A stretch of 64,000 bases of DNA from Uliginosibacterium sp. 31-16 (GTDB lineage: Bacteria > Pseudomonadota > Gammaproteobacteria > Burkholderiales > Rhodocyclaceae), in contig NZ_JAVALZ010000001.1 in NCBI RefSeq assembly GCF_030730865.1, positions 124,001 through 188,000 of the forward strand, in the 5' to 3' direction. The position numbers and the translations under genes are program-made. Positions 35,068-44,979 of the stretch are shown here, piece after piece. A model generated the notes under the pieces. That model was not told the origin of the DNA. It searched no databases and worked only from the letters and a program-made list of their open reading frames with translations. Within the stretch, counting starts at the first letter, position 1. The number at the start of each line of letters is the position of its first letter.

Positions 35068-36435
35068 CTATGCATAGCGTCGTGCAGGGTCAAACAGCGA
35101 ATCTGCCAGGTTGATACCGAAGGTCCGCAGACGCTCGCCGAACTTCGGTCTGACCCCGGTAGCAGAAAAATAGCCCTGCACCACTCCGGATTCGGACACC
35201 CCGGTTTGCCTGAAACTGAAAATCTCCTGCATGGTGATGACATCCCCCTCCATGCCGGTCACCTCCTGCAGCCCGATCACTTTGCGCTTGCCATCGCTCA
35301 GGCGAGCGACCTGGATCACCACATTGATGGCCGACGCGATCTGCGCGCGCATGATCCTCGGGGTAACCGACATCCCCGCCATCCCAAGCATGTTTTCAAG
35401 GCGCAGCAAACCGTCACGCGGAGAGTTGGCGTGAACCGTACTCATGGAGCCTTCATGGCCGGTATTCATCGCCTGCAGCATGTCAAAAGCTTCCGCACCA
35501 CGAACCTCTCCCAGAATGATCCGGTCGGGGCGCATCCGCAGCGCATTGCGCACCAGAGCACGCTGGGGGACTTCTCCCTTGCCCTCGATGTTTGCCGGAC
35601 GGGTTTCAAGGCGCACCACATGCGGTTGCTGCAGTTGCAACTCGGCGGCATCCTCAATGGTGATGATCCGTTCGGCGAGGGGAATATAACCAGACAGGAT
35701 ATTGAGCAGCGTCGTTTTGCCGCTCCCCGTTCCGCCGGAGATCAAGATGTTGATCTTGGCGCGTGTCAGACTCGCCAGAAGCTCGGCCATCTCCGGAATC
35801 AATGAGTTGAACTCGACCAGGTTATCCATGGTCAGCGGCACGGTGGAGAACCGCCGGATCGACAACACCGGTCCGTCCAGTGACAAAGGTGGAATGATGG
35901 CGTTGACACGTGACCCATCCTGCAGACGCGCGTCCACCATCGGACTCGACTCATCGATGCGCCGGCCAACGCGCGAGACAATCTTGTCGATGATCTTCAT
36001 CAGGTGCGCATCGTTGACGAAGCTCACCTCGGTACGCTCGATGCAGCCACCGCGTTCGACATAGACCTGGCGGTAATTGTTGACCAGGATGTCAGACACC
36101 GAAGCGTCAGCGAGCAAGGGCTCAAGCGGCCCCAGTCCCATCATCTCGTACTGCATGTCCCGGACCAGACTGCGCCGCTCCGCTTCATTGATGACGATGT
36201 TTTCTTCCTGAAGAATCGTCTCGACAAGGCTGCGCAGCTCAACAAGAAGATGGTCAGGCGTCATCTTTTCAAGCGCTTCCAGATCAATCCGATCCAGAAG
36301 CGTCTTGTGCATGTGGCTCTTCAGGTCCTGATAGGCCTGGGTGCTGCGCGCAACAGGTGGGCGCGGAGAGCTCGCTTCGGCAGATATTGGCGCCGAAACG
36401 GCATTGACCGCTTCAAGTCGTTCCCTGAGAGACAC
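35068..36435 (-). CDS. tadA: Tad pilus secretion ATPase TadA/CpaF
   Basis: A 455-residue hexameric ATPase that powers Flp pilus assembly. The Walker A motif [13 protein letters not shown] (about 233-245), Asp box [12 protein letters not shown], Walker B-type [15 protein letters not shown], and His box [19 protein letters not shown] are all intact. The N-terminal region has the CpaF/GspE-N fold with [15 protein letters not shown]. It starts at 36435 and is 50 bp after tadZ. Confidence 0.96.
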   Translation of the reverse strand: MSLRERLEAVNAVSAPISAEASSPRPPVARSTQAYQDLKSHMHKTLLDRIDLEALEKMTPDHLLVELRSLVETILQEENIVINEAERRSLVRDMQYEMMGLGPLEPLLADASVSDILVNNYRQVYVERGGCIERTEVSFVNDAHLMKIIDKIVSRVGRRIDESSPMVDARLQDGSRVNAIIPPLSLDGPVLSIRRFSTVPLTMDNLVEFNSLIPEMAELLASLTRAKINILISGGTGSGKTTLLNILSGYIPLAERIITIEDAAELQLQQPHVVRLETRPANIEGKGEVPQRALVRNALRMRPDRIILGEVRGAEAFDMLQAMNTGHEGSMSTVHANSPRDGLLRLENMLGMAGMSVTPRIMRAQIASAINVVIQVARLSDGKRKVIGLQEVTGMEGDVITMQEIFSFRQTGVSESGVVQGYFSATGVRPKFGERLRTFGINLADSLFDPARRYA

Positions 36436-36485
36436 AACCGCCTCCGTAATTCTTCTTCTCTGCCTGCGTTTCTGATGCGATCAAA

Positions 36486-37649
36486 TCAGGAAAATACCCG
36501 CGACAACCAACCGCCACGGGTCGCCTCTTCTTCCGCTGCCGGAACAATCGCATGGGCCATATCGATCAACTCCTTGCTGAGCGGGTCCGTGCGTCGGCCC
36601 TTGATGATCGGAATGCCGAGATTCACCGAGGTAGCCGCTGCCTGATAGCTGTTTGGCAAGGTCATGAAAACCTTCAATCCGACCGTGCGCTCTATATCCG
36701 TCAGCGAGATTTCGCCACCTTTCTGGTAGCGATTCACAACCAGGTGGATCTGGTCCTGATGGTAGTCCAGCGAGCGGAATACGCTGATCAGGCGCTTGCT
36801 GTCGCGAACGAATGGCAGGGTCAGTTGCACGACGGGAAAGATCAGGTCTGCCATGTCCAGCGCCTGAAGAGTGATGGCATCCAGCGTGCGGGCCACGTCA
36901 ACGACAACGAAATCATATTTGCTGCGTGCCAGGCGGATGATGGCTTCCACATGTTCACGTTTCACATCCGGCGAGCTGGACGGATCGTCCGGCGAGGCCA
37001 GTACATGGAAGCCGGATTCGACCTCCAGCATGGCAGACGACAGAAACGACGCGTCCAGCCGATGGATTTCCCGCGCAACCTCCGCCACGTTGCTCGGCGG
37101 AATCTGATCGGAGACGAACATCGCTGCATCACCAAACTGCAGATTGAGGTCGATCAGCGCAACACGCTGTTTCCGCTCAGCCGCCAGCGCATACGCCACA
37201 TTCGCGGCAATGAAGGTTGCCCCGCTTCCACCTTTGCATGAAATGAAGGCCAATACCTTGCCGTCACCGCGCATGCCAAGAAGATGATTGCGCTTTTGCC
37301 GGATCCGGCCGATGGCCTCCTGCAAAGGCACACTGATCGCCGTCATGGGCAGAACCTCACGCACATTGGCGCGCATGGCCCGCATCAAAAAATCCACCGA
37401 GGTTTCGGTCGAAATCAGCAGCACATCAATATCAGGTCTGCGCTGGATCAAGATCTCCAGCGTGTCCAGACAGTCCGCGGTGGCCTGATCAATGATCAGC
37501 ACATCCGGGCCTCCACCATCGATGAACGCCGGCAGCTCCTCAACGCGCCAGCCACCGCCAGAGACTTCCGCCTCCGGATCCTTTTCAACAGCTGCGCGCT
37601 TGATCTCGGCGAAGCGCTGACTATCGTTGCAGAGAACCTTTATCTTCAT
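36486..37649 (-). CDS. tadZ: TadZ/CpaE-type pilus localisation ATPase
   Basis: The 387-residue protein has an N-terminal receiver-like domain (about 1-125, without the phospho-acceptor set being certain) and a MinD/ParA ATPase domain starting at CKGGSGATFIAAN (about 133-145), a deviant Walker A. It then has the switch regions FVVVDVARTLD and VNRYQKGGEISL. TadZ/CpaE proteins place the pilus machine at the cell pole. The spacing to tadA fits an operon. Confidence 0.9.
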   Translation of the reverse strand: MKIKVLCNDSQRFAEIKRAAVEKDPEAEVSGGGWRVEELPAFIDGGGPDVLIIDQATADCLDTLEILIQRRPDIDVLLISTETSVDFLMRAMRANVREVLPMTAISVPLQEAIGRIRQKRNHLLGMRGDGKVLAFISCKGGSGATFIAANVAYALAAERKQRVALIDLNLQFGDAAMFVSDQIPPSNVAEVAREIHRLDASFLSSAMLEVESGFHVLASPDDPSSSPDVKREHVEAIIRLARSKYDFVVVDVARTLDAITLQALDMADLIFPVVQLTLPFVRDSKRLISVFRSLDYHQDQIHLVVNRYQKGGEISLTDIERTVGLKVFMTLPNSYQAAATSVNLGIPIIKGRRTDPLSKELIDMAHAIVPAAEEEATRGGWLSRVFS

Positions 37650-37738
37650 GACGAGCTCTATTCAATCAAACACGATGCCTCCGGCACACGCCGTCCATGC
37701 AGATCGGCATGCGCCGATCTGCTGCTCCCCGCCTTTGG

Positions 37739-38029
37739 CTATCGAGTGCTGCCACCAGAGCCGCCACTGGAGAACGAACTACCCGTATCGGATTTCGGTT
37801 TGCGGAAGCTCTCGTGATAATTTTCCATCGCACCTTTGGCCGACTTGCTGTCCAGCCCGCTGACCGGATCACGATTGCGCGCAGCTTCTGGATTCACGAT
37901 CTGCTGCGCCTTGATGATGTGCAGTGAATCACCCATCTGATCATCCGTTCTGGGCGTGGTGGTTGCCGTACATGCAGTGAGGCTCGCCGCCGCGATGATG
38001 AGCATGCACCTAATCGAAAGTTGTTTCAT
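37739..38029 (-). CDS. Small tad-locus lipoprotein
   Basis: A 96-residue protein with a lipoprotein signal ending LTAC (Cys20), then a short charged region (DSLHIIKAQQIVNPEAARNRDPVSG) and a Ser/Gly-rich tail (about 78-96). It occupies the place between the secretin and tadZ where many tad loci have CpaD or a pilotin. The segment IVNPEAARNRDPVSGLD resembles small tad-linked lipoproteins, so an outer-membrane accessory role with the secretin is inferred. No TPR repeats, hence not TadD. Confidence 0.65.
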   Translation of the reverse strand: MKQLSIRCMLIIAAASLTACTATTTPRTDDQMGDSLHIIKAQQIVNPEAARNRDPVSGLDSKSAKGAMENYHESFRKPKSDTGSSFSSGGSGGSTR

Positions 38030-38044
38030 GTCTGGCTCCCGTCA

Positions 38045-39691
38045 TTACTTCAGATCTGAACCGCTCTTCGCGGGGTCCGGGTTGTTACGCGATGAGTCAT
38101 CATCGCTGCGTGAACCTTCCTGCTTTCCACCCATGATCATGTCGTAACGCGAGGGCGGCACATAGGCGTCCGTCGGCAGCGGATAATTCTCCGGCAATGG
38201 TTTGACGAGGTGCGGTGTGATCACGAATACCAGTTCCGAGCGATCATTCTGGAAGCTGGTGCTGCGGAACAATGCGCCAATCACGGGCAGCTCACCCAGG
38301 AAGGGGAAAGCGGCTATGCTCGAAGTCACGTTGTTCTTGATCAGCCCACCGATTGCGAAACTCTGACCGTCGCGCAACTGAACCGTGGTGCTGGCTCGCC
38401 GCGTCGTGAAGGCCGGCAGGATTGAAGTCCCCGAAACGGTAGACGCCGTGATCGCCACCCCTTGGGCGCTCAGCTCCGACACCTCCGGCGTGACCCGCAG
38501 GTTGATGCGGCCACCCGACAACACTGTCGGCGTGAACTTCAGGCTTACCCCGAACTCCTTCTCTTCCAGAGTGACCGATGTACTGCCATTGCTGTTCGAA
38601 GACACCGGGATGAAAATCTTGCCGCCAGCCAGGAAAGAACCTTCCTGACCGCTGATCGCCATGACCGTCGGCTCAGCCAGAATCTTCACCAGCCCATCCT
38701 GTTTCTGGGCATCGGAACTGACCGTGGTCATGTTGGTACCGGTCGCCGTTGAGGTGCTCCCACCTGAGGTTGAAACCCCACCCGGAACGGATCTCGAAAC
38801 CGTGTTGCTGCTATTGGATACCGATCCAGTCACCCCCAGTCCCACGCCTCCCGCCGCACCGGAAAGCTGGCCGGTCAGCAGGCCATTCCCGCCGAACAGG
38901 CCGGAGAAAAACCGCAGGGAGCCATTGCTAGACATCAGCGCACGCGTGAAATCGAGGCCAAACTGATCCAGCAGGGATTTGGAGATTTCCGCCACCTTCA
39001 CCTCCAGCATCACTTGCTGGGGAGCAGCCACTTCAAGCATGTTGATGACTCGCGGATTGTTGCTTGAAGCAGAGCTGCCGGTGCCGCGCACGTAGGCATT
39101 GGCAATCTCGACAACCCGGTCAACCGCCTCGGCATCGCGCACGGAGCCGGAAAGTACGACCGAATCGGCCGCTGACGTGATCTTCAGATCAGCCTCGCCC
39201 GGCATCAATTCCTTGAACGAAGCGCTCAATCCCGCCGTATCCATGCCCACCACGATGTCGAGCATGGTGCATAGCCCCGTGCGGTCGACCAGCAGCACAT
39301 TGGTTGAGCCGATTGATTTGCCCAGCACATAAATTTCAGTCGGGCTCAACAGCAGCACATCCACATCGGCTGCGCCTGTCCGCTGGTTCTGCTGTGCCGT
39401 CGTCCGCGACTTGTCGTCGTCGGTCTTGCTGTCCTCGCTGGGGCGCCCCACACGGGAATTCTGCGGATTGCCCAGCAACATCCTGGAAACAGCGTTCTGT
39501 GGATGGATCAGGCTGGATTTACCCACAGCGATCCTGACGACCTGCCCCATTTCCACGCGATGACAAGGCGAAGCACTGGCTGCCGGAGTTCTTGCAACAC
39601 CCGCTTTGCCCGGCTCAGCCTGAACAGCGCCACACGCAAGAACAGACGTGATCAGTGCAGCCAGAGCATGCAACTTGAATTCAGATGACAT
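38045..39691 (-). CDS. rcpA: Tad pilus outer-membrane secretin RcpA/CpaC
   Basis: A 548-residue secretin with a signal peptide (about 1-25). The N-terminal pilus-type N domain contains RIAVGKSSLIHPQNAV (about 51-66) and a BON-like domain with SVVLSGSVRDAEAVDRVVEIANAYV. The C-terminal secretin domain (about 225-500) has LAEPTVMAISGQEGSFLAGG and ends with FVITPHLVKPLPE. A Gly/Ser/Thr-rich stretch (about 265-330) fits the gate region. It lies 24 bp after cpaB. Confidence 0.93.
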   Translation of the reverse strand: MSSEFKLHALAALITSVLACGAVQAEPGKAGVARTPAASASPCHRVEMGQVVRIAVGKSSLIHPQNAVSRMLLGNPQNSRVGRPSEDSKTDDDKSRTTAQQNQRTGAADVDVLLLSPTEIYVLGKSIGSTNVLLVDRTGLCTMLDIVVGMDTAGLSASFKELMPGEADLKITSAADSVVLSGSVRDAEAVDRVVEIANAYVRGTGSSASSNNPRVINMLEVAAPQQVMLEVKVAEISKSLLDQFGLDFTRALMSSNGSLRFFSGLFGGNGLLTGQLSGAAGGVGLGVTGSVSNSSNTVSRSVPGGVSTSGGSTSTATGTNMTTVSSDAQKQDGLVKILAEPTVMAISGQEGSFLAGGKIFIPVSSNSNGSTSVTLEEKEFGVSLKFTPTVLSGGRINLRVTPEVSELSAQGVAITASTVSGTSILPAFTTRRASTTVQLRDGQSFAIGGLIKNNVTSSIAAFPFLGELPVIGALFRSTSFQNDRSELVFVITPHLVKPLPENYPLPTDAYVPPSRYDMIMGGKQEGSRSDDDSSRNNPDPAKSGSDLK

Positions 39692-39715
39692 GATTTTTAT
39701 CTCCGCTCATTTCAT

Positions 39716-40588
39716 TCAGAAACATTCGACGGATCGGCTGGTTCCGCGGATGATTTCCACACAGTCGCGCGACGCCTGCGCCACCGGCTTCGGAGCTGTG
39801 CTCGGAAGCGGCTTGCGCACCACGGCTTTCACCGGCGGCTGCACAATTACAGGTGCTGTCGGAGCGACCTCTTTCGGCGGATAAACCGTGAGCAAGGATT
39901 CCTTGGTTGCGCCAGAAGTCTGCAACGCCACCTGGTCGATCTGGTTACGCAACACCAGTGAAAGCGTTCCGACCGAGCGCGCCAGATCCAGCTTCTCGGC
40001 CTGCTCCGGCGTTACTTCAAGGGTGACCGCGTTGACCACCTTGGGCTTTGTTTCATCCCGCCCGGCCTCTTGCGCAACGGCCAGCACCAGGATGTGCTCA
40101 AGCACGATCTTCGAGATGGAACGATCCTTGTCGTTACTCTTGGATCCCTCTTCCATGGTGTTGACCATGATGTCCACAAAATTGCCTGGCAGCGCGAACC
40201 CCGCCACACCAATGACATCATTGACCCGCACGGTAATGGCACGCTTGCCCTCGCCCACCACGGCGGACAATCCACCCTTCGTCCCTTGTGGAGCGAGCTT
40301 TCCTTCGAGAACGACTTCGCCACGGGTGATGCTGGTCTTGGCCACCCGAGCTTCAAGATTCTTGGGGTCTTTGAAAACGCCGACCGGCTCGTTGCCTGCC
40401 GGCCAGGAGACCATCTGGATCATCTCCGGAGTAATCCGTGCGCCGAACTGGATGTCGACGGATGCGACGGCGACTTTATCTCCGCCGGTCTGACCTTTCT
40501 CGTGGATCCAGCGTGCAGCCAGCAATACCGCTGCCAGCCCCGCCAGTAAGGCCACCACGAGCATGACTACGCTTCGTGTGTTCTTCAT
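39716..40588 (-). CDS. cpaB: Flp pilus assembly protein CpaB/RcpC
   Basis: A 290-residue protein with an N-terminal membrane anchor (about 8-25) and an SAF domain (about 38-105: SVDIQFGARITPEMIQMVSWP), then the RcpC-like domain with AITVRVNDVIGVAGFALPGNFVDIM. The C-terminus is Pro/Val-rich and has one Cys-ending segment. First gene of the leftward tad operon; it stands divergent from tadE. Confidence 0.92.
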   Translation of the reverse strand: MKNTRSVVMLVVALLAGLAAVLLAARWIHEKGQTGGDKVAVASVDIQFGARITPEMIQMVSWPAGNEPVGVFKDPKNLEARVAKTSITRGEVVLEGKLAPQGTKGGLSAVVGEGKRAITVRVNDVIGVAGFALPGNFVDIMVNTMEEGSKSNDKDRSISKIVLEHILVLAVAQEAGRDETKPKVVNAVTLEVTPEQAEKLDLARSVGTLSLVLRNQIDQVALQTSGATKESLLTVYPPKEVAPTAPVIVQPPVKAVVRKPLPSTAPKPVAQASRDCVEIIRGTSRSVECF

Positions 40589-41166
40589 GACAAACCTCTC
40601 CCGACCAAACTACCGTTAAGGAAGCTTTCATTTCATCGGGAAACGTATTTGCTTATCCGCTCATGCCAACGGAAATTTCGGCGGCAGGCTTTTTGTAACC
40701 TGATTCTGGTTTTCGATCCTGAAAAATCCCGACCCACACCCTTTTGTCTTGTTATTTTCACCACCTGTCATCAGGACCGTGACTTAAGTCACGGATAAAC
40801 AATGCAAAACAGAGGCAGCCCTTTCGCGCATTTGTATTGCGCCGGGCGTGACCTAAAGTGGCGGTGAACCATCGCGGTTCAGGGCACTGATTCCGGGTCC
40901 GGAAAATCAGCCTCCAGAAGTCGCCAGAATGCGTATGGCGTGCTGCAACAAGCCTTCATGCACAACGTGTTCTGGCTATGTCGGCCGGGCCTTGGCTGGC
41001 ATGCGTACGCACCGATCTGATCCAGCGCGGAAAGTACCAACAGCCAGAAATATCCGACCACTCCATGGCGACAGCTTTGCCAGCATCGCGCGTGGTCTAT
41101 TTTTCCTGTTTCGCCCTGCGCAAAAGAGCGGAACACACAGGCGGGGCTGTTCAAGTGGAGGCAGCA
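40589..41166. other. Divergent control region of the tad locus
   Basis: These 578 bases between cpaB and tadE carry no supported gene. The left part is AT-richer than the surroundings (40640-40770). A perfect 18-bp palindrome sits near its middle and is listed separately. A weaker half-related sequence, GTGACCTAAAGTGG, lies near 40849. Promoters of the pilus operons should be here. Confidence 0.5.
40777..40794. promoter_or_regulatory. Perfect palindrome, possible CRP/Vfr-like operator
   Basis: CCGTGACTTAAGTCACGG is fully self-complementary. Its GTGA-N6-TCAC core matches the half-sites and spacing of CRP/Vfr-family sites (TGTGA-N6-TCACA). It is 188 bp from cpaB and 372 bp from tadE. Binding factor inferred only. 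Confidence 0.5.
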
Positions 41167-41649
41167 ATGAAACTCAGAAAGCAAGCAGGAGCATCTGCTG
41201 TCGAATTCGCTCTCGTCGCACCGATCTTCTTCCTGCTCATCTTCGCCATCATCGAATTCGGTCTGCTGTTCTGGGTGGACATCACCATGCAGCACGCCGT
41301 GCGGGAAGGCGCCCGCTACGCCATCACCGGGCAGGTCAATCTCGACCCCAACACATCCGATCAGCAGCGCTACCGCGCCATCATCGCGAAGATGAACGAC
41401 AGCTCGATGGGCCTGTGGGCCAAGGTCGACCCGGACATCAAGATCACGCTTAACGGAACCACAAGCACGGAGTACGGCGACGCCAGCAGCTACAACGCCG
41501 GAATGTTTGGCCGTGAGGGGGATATCGTCACGATCCAGCTCAACTGCAAATGGCCGCTGTTTACCGGCTTCATCAGCAAATTCTTCAGCAATGGCGAGCA
41601 CGATTTCAGTGTCGCAGCCACCATGAAAAATGAGGCCTTTGGATCATGA
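41167..41649 (+). CDS. tadE: TadE-like minor pilin
   Basis: A 160-residue pseudopilin-like protein. A short basic leader precedes the TadE signature GASAVEFALVAPIFFLLIFAIIEFG (about 8-32), with the conserved Glu in the hydrophobic helix. It is then followed by HAVREGARYAITGQ and a periplasmic domain with one Cys. A GGAGG site stands 5 bases before the ATG at 41167. The stop overlaps the next gene in ATGA. Confidence 0.92.
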   Translation: MKLRKQAGASAVEFALVAPIFFLLIFAIIEFGLLFWVDITMQHAVREGARYAITGQVNLDPNTSDQQRYRAIIAKMNDSSMGLWAKVDPDIKITLNGTTSTEYGDASSYNAGMFGREGDIVTIQLNCKWPLFTGFISKFFSNGEHDFSVAATMKNEAFGS

Positions 41650-42278
41650 TCTCCCACAAACTCCGCATACCTCACGCATCCCGCAGCCAGGGCATTGCGG
41701 CCATTGAATTCGCTCTGGTGCTGCCCTTCCTCATCCTGCTGTCGCTCGCCGTGGTCGACTTTTCACGCTACATCCAGGCCCAGCTGATCATCAACAACGT
41801 CAGCCGCGAAGGCGCCAGCTTGGCCGCCCGATCAACCAAGTCGATGGTGAACCTGGACTACCAGGCCATCATGGACGGTCTTGCAGCCTCCATGCCGCCA
41901 CTGCGCATGAGCACGGCCGGCATGATCTACATCACCGAGGTCACCGCCATATCAGCCAACAACATCGTCACGAATACGGTCACCAACCAGTTCCGCTGGC
42001 AACAGGGCTGGAGCAGCAGCCACTACGTGCCGGACAGCTCGATCTGGAATTGCGGAGAAGACTCCACCCACTGGGACGCCGATGGCAGCTGTGCGATGAA
42101 CACCGGGCCGAACAAACCAACGGCCAATCTCATGACCGGCCAACTGAATGCCGGCGATCAGATCTATGCCGCCGAGGTTTTCTACGAGCTCCCCTCTCTC
42201 TTCGGCGGGATGCAGATCAGCGCCAACATCAGTATCCCGAATGTCGGCCCTGTCCTGCATTCAATGAATGTCTTGTGA
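41646..42278 (+). CDS. tadF: TadE/TadF-like minor pilin
   Basis: A 210-residue protein of the same family with QGIAAIEFALVLPFLILLSLAVVDFSRYIQ (about 15-44) and NNVSREGASLAARS. It has a longer periplasmic domain with two Cys (NCGEDS, SCAMN) that may pair. It overlaps tadE by 4 bp and is followed by tadG after 24 bp. Whether it is called TadE2 or TadF cannot be settled from sequence alone. Confidence 0.88.
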   Translation: MISHKLRIPHASRSQGIAAIEFALVLPFLILLSLAVVDFSRYIQAQLIINNVSREGASLAARSTKSMVNLDYQAIMDGLAASMPPLRMSTAGMIYITEVTAISANNIVTNTVTNQFRWQQGWSSSHYVPDSSIWNCGEDSTHWDADGSCAMNTGPNKPTANLMTGQLNAGDQIYAAEVFYELPSLFGGMQISANISIPNVGPVLHSMNVL

Positions 42279-42302
42279 TCCCGCCAATACGGAGGACAGA
42301 TC

Positions 42303-43727
42303 ATGCGCACAGCTGGCTTCAGAAAAATGCAAGGGCAGATCGCCATCATGACCGGCCTGCTGATTATCGTGCTGGTCGGGGCCGTCGGTCTGGCGATTGA
42401 TTCCGGGCTGGGTTACATCATCCGCGCCAAGCTCAACGGCGCCGTGGATGCTGCCGCGATTGCCGGCGCCCGGGCGGTGGTGATCGGCAACAATCAGGCC
42501 GAACAGACCGCCAGTGCCAAGGCGGCAGCCGTCAATTTCTTCAACGCCAACTATGCCAACGGCTACATGAACTCCATCCCGACCTTGAACCCGGGTGATA
42601 TCAGCGTCACGTTCGATCCACCGCCAAATAACGGACGGATCACCGTCGGCGTGACCGCCTCTGCCAGGGTGCCGGTCAACCTGATGGGCGTTTTCGGCTT
42701 CGATATCATGCAGGTCGGCTCCAGCGCCGAAGCCATCCGCAAGGATCTCGACATGGCTTTCGTGGTGGACACCACAGGGTCAATGAGCGGTGTAGCAGGC
42801 ACTGTCAGAAGGGAAGCCAAGAATTTCCTGACGCTGTTCAACGCGACGGTTGACCGCGTAGCGCTGATGCACTTTTCCAGCGGCGGCGTACTGGATGTCG
42901 GCTTCAAACCTGGTTACACCCGCGGGTTTGACCGCGGCACCGACATAAACAGCACTACCGGCGGCAGTATGTACACCAAGATCAACAGCTATCGGTTTGA
43001 AGGCTGGACCAACTACGCCGAAGGCATGTGGCACGCCCGGAATCAACTCAACAGCATTCCCTCGGGGAGCCGCTCCAGCCTGCGGGTGATCGTGTTCTTC
43101 TCGGACGGGTCGCCGAACACGATTTCGTCTTTCTATACCTACAGGAATGCAAGTTACTGCACACAGGCAGGTTCAATTGCTTCGAACGAGGGAGCAACGG
43201 GAACACCTACCGGTTTGTTCTCTTACAACCTGCAGGATGAGATTTTGCCTGGCAATTGTGGGGGCCGTGATGATGACATCTGGCAATTTCTCAGCACAAC
43301 GGCCGCTTTGCCGGAGTATTACAACGCACACGCTAAAACGGATCAGGAATTCAGGTTTGCGCCAAACCCGACGACGAACCCCTCCGGTTTGCGCACAGTG
43401 ACCAACAACAACAGCACGCGCCAAAGGCTCTATACCAACATCAACAATGCCTCCCGCAACATTGCCGAGCAGATGGCCTGGAAATCGCGCTCGGAAGGTA
43501 TTTACGTCTTCACCCTGGGCCTGGGCAGCAACCTGACCCAGCGCAATGGCCCCAATAACGAGCTTGGTTCAGATGTACTCAAGTGCATGGCCAATACCAA
43601 AGACGCACCTGTACGCTGCCGCATGACAGCACAACCAATCGGCGAGTATTGCTACGCGGCCACCACGTCCGAGTTGCAACCCTGCTTTGACAGGCTGGCC
43701 TCACGCATCCTGCGCCTGAGCAAGTAA
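42303..43727 (+). CDS. tadG: TadG-like pilus protein with von Willebrand A domain
   Basis: The 474-residue protein starts with the TadG-type N-terminal helix GQIAIMTGLLIIVLVGAVGLAIDSGLGY (about 10-37) and the repeat-like LNGAVDAAAIAGARAVV. A vWA domain follows with the MIDAS motif DTTGSMSG (about 156-163). It has several Cys in the C-terminal part (YCTQ, GNCGG, LKCMAN, VRCRM, YCYA, PCFD), suggesting disulfides. Third gene of the rightward pseudopilin operon. Confidence 0.88.
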   Translation: MRTAGFRKMQGQIAIMTGLLIIVLVGAVGLAIDSGLGYIIRAKLNGAVDAAAIAGARAVVIGNNQAEQTASAKAAAVNFFNANYANGYMNSIPTLNPGDISVTFDPPPNNGRITVGVTASARVPVNLMGVFGFDIMQVGSSAEAIRKDLDMAFVVDTTGSMSGVAGTVRREAKNFLTLFNATVDRVALMHFSSGGVLDVGFKPGYTRGFDRGTDINSTTGGSMYTKINSYRFEGWTNYAEGMWHARNQLNSIPSGSRSSLRVIVFFSDGSPNTISSFYTYRNASYCTQAGSIASNEGATGTPTGLFSYNLQDEILPGNCGGRDDDIWQFLSTTAALPEYYNAHAKTDQEFRFAPNPTTNPSGLRTVTNNNSTRQRLYTNINNASRNIAEQMAWKSRSEGIYVFTLGLGSNLTQRNGPNNELGSDVLKCMANTKDAPVRCRMTAQPIGEYCYAATTSELQPCFDRLASRILRLSK

Positions 43728-44066
43728 GCCGCTGCCCGCCACACGCCCGCGCAAGCCGCACCGGCTTCGCGGGCACTGCTGCAACTTGAAGCAAGGCAGC
43801 CTGAAGAGCCGCATGGGACGGACGTCTTCAGCCATGCATGCGGCACAGCGTTTATCCATGAGCCTCTTCAGCAGACCTTCCTGAAGAAGTCCGCCGGAAG
43901 CGGCTTGGCGAGGGCGCTTGATCTTTGTACCCTAAAAACCGTTCGTGCCGAGTGCCGGCCGCAGGCCGGTGTATCGAGGCGTGGGCCTTACCCTCGACGT
44001 GACCTGTCCTGAGCCTGTCGAAGGGCGCCCTGCGGGCGCACTCGGGCCGAACGGACTTCAAAACCA
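43728..44066. repeat. Repeat-rich region after tadG
   Basis: About 340 bases without a gene. A stem-repeat copy lies at 43801-43846 (CTGAAGAGCCGCAT, then GACGTCTTCAG and ATGCGGCA). From about 43940 comes a module with GCCGAGTGCCGG, GTGTATCGAGGC and GCGCACTCGGGCCGAACGG. Closely similar modules recur at 45784-45880 and 45935-45985. Confidence 0.55.
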
Positions 44067-44305
44067 GGCCGGATCAATAGTTAAGCGTCACCCCTCTCCA
44101 CTTGGCGTCATCCCGGCGCAGGCCGGGATCCAGAGCTCGGCCTGCCTCGCCTGAATGCAGCTTTCAAACGCAAACCATCAAGGGGAATGCGAAATGGCGC
44201 CACGGCAACGTATAGCACCTACCGCCACTCGCATCCTCCTGGATCCTGGCCTGCGCCGGGATGACGGCATCAATGGGCGCATCACACGGCGCTATTGATC
44301 CGGCC
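44067..44305. mobile_element. 239-bp MITE-like element, copy 1
   Basis: The element is bounded by perfect 14-bp terminal inverted repeats, GGCCGGATCAATAG and CTATTGATCCGGCC, and has no coding capacity. An inner inverted repeat (ATCCCGGCGCAGGCCGGGAT and its complement) adds a long hairpin. A second direct copy of identical length is at 46006-46244, about 93 percent identical by eye. No clear target duplication is seen at the flanks. Confidence 0.75.
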
Positions 44306-44309
44306 TGAA

Positions 44310-44885
44310 TCATAAGCCGAAGGGCCAGCCTGCCACACGCGCCAGCAGCAGTTGCAGCAACGTACCGATGGCGATGGCCACGGCATACGGCAGGCGACCG
44401 CTGGTGGGCGCATCGCTGACCCTGAGGCCGGCTTCGCGGCCGGAGGCGAGATACAGCAGCATGAGGCGCAGATTGTTCAGCACCTGCGGCAGCGAGCGCG
44501 CAAACAGCGCGGCAGCGAGCGCGAGCAAGCCCCCTGCGAGGAAGGTGAGCAAGGCGGCGCCAAAGGCTTGCAGAGGGCCAAGGAAGGCCCCCACGACGGC
44601 CATCAGCTTCACGTCCCCCGCTCCCATGGCACGCAGCAAATACAGTGGCAGCAGCATGGCGCCACCTGCGAGCATGCCGAGCAAGGCTTTACCCAGCCCC
44701 AGCCCGCCCGCATCTGCCATGAACAGGCCCGCCCCCTGCGACAGGAGGGCATTGCAGGCCAGCCCGGCAAGCAGGCCGGCCAGTACGAGGCGATTGGGGA
44801 TGCGCCGGGAAATGATGTCCTGCCACAACGCTGCGGCAAGCAGGGCCAGGAGCAGGCACCAGGGCAGGAAGAAAATGGCGTTCAT
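44310..44885 (-). CDS. tadV: Prepilin peptidase TadV/CpaA
   Basis: A 191-residue A24-family aspartic peptidase that cleaves Flp prepilins. The two catalytic Asp motifs are visible: DIISRRIPN (about 22-30) and GAGDVKLM (about 89-96). Six hydrophobic helices fit. The ATG at 44885 is chosen; an upstream TTG has no support. Third gene of the flp-flp-tadV block, running opposite to tadEFG. Confidence 0.9.
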   Translation of the reverse strand: MNAIFFLPWCLLLALLAAALWQDIISRRIPNRLVLAGLLAGLACNALLSQGAGLFMADAGGLGLGKALLGMLAGGAMLLPLYLLRAMGAGDVKLMAVVGAFLGPLQAFGAALLTFLAGGLLALAAALFARSLPQVLNNLRLMLLYLASGREAGLRVSDAPTSGRLPYAVAIAIGTLLQLLLARVAGWPFGL

Positions 44886-44979
44886 GCTTGAGCTTAGACC
44901 AGACAAATAAAAACCGGCGGCCTGCCGGCCACCGGTTCATGCACCCACGCGTTGAAGTTCTATCCCAAACGCCAGATGA

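Noticed and set aside
40879-41601. 240-codon leftward frame across the tad control region and tadE
   Set aside because: It overlaps tadE antisense and has no ribosome site; its composition is that of a shadow frame.
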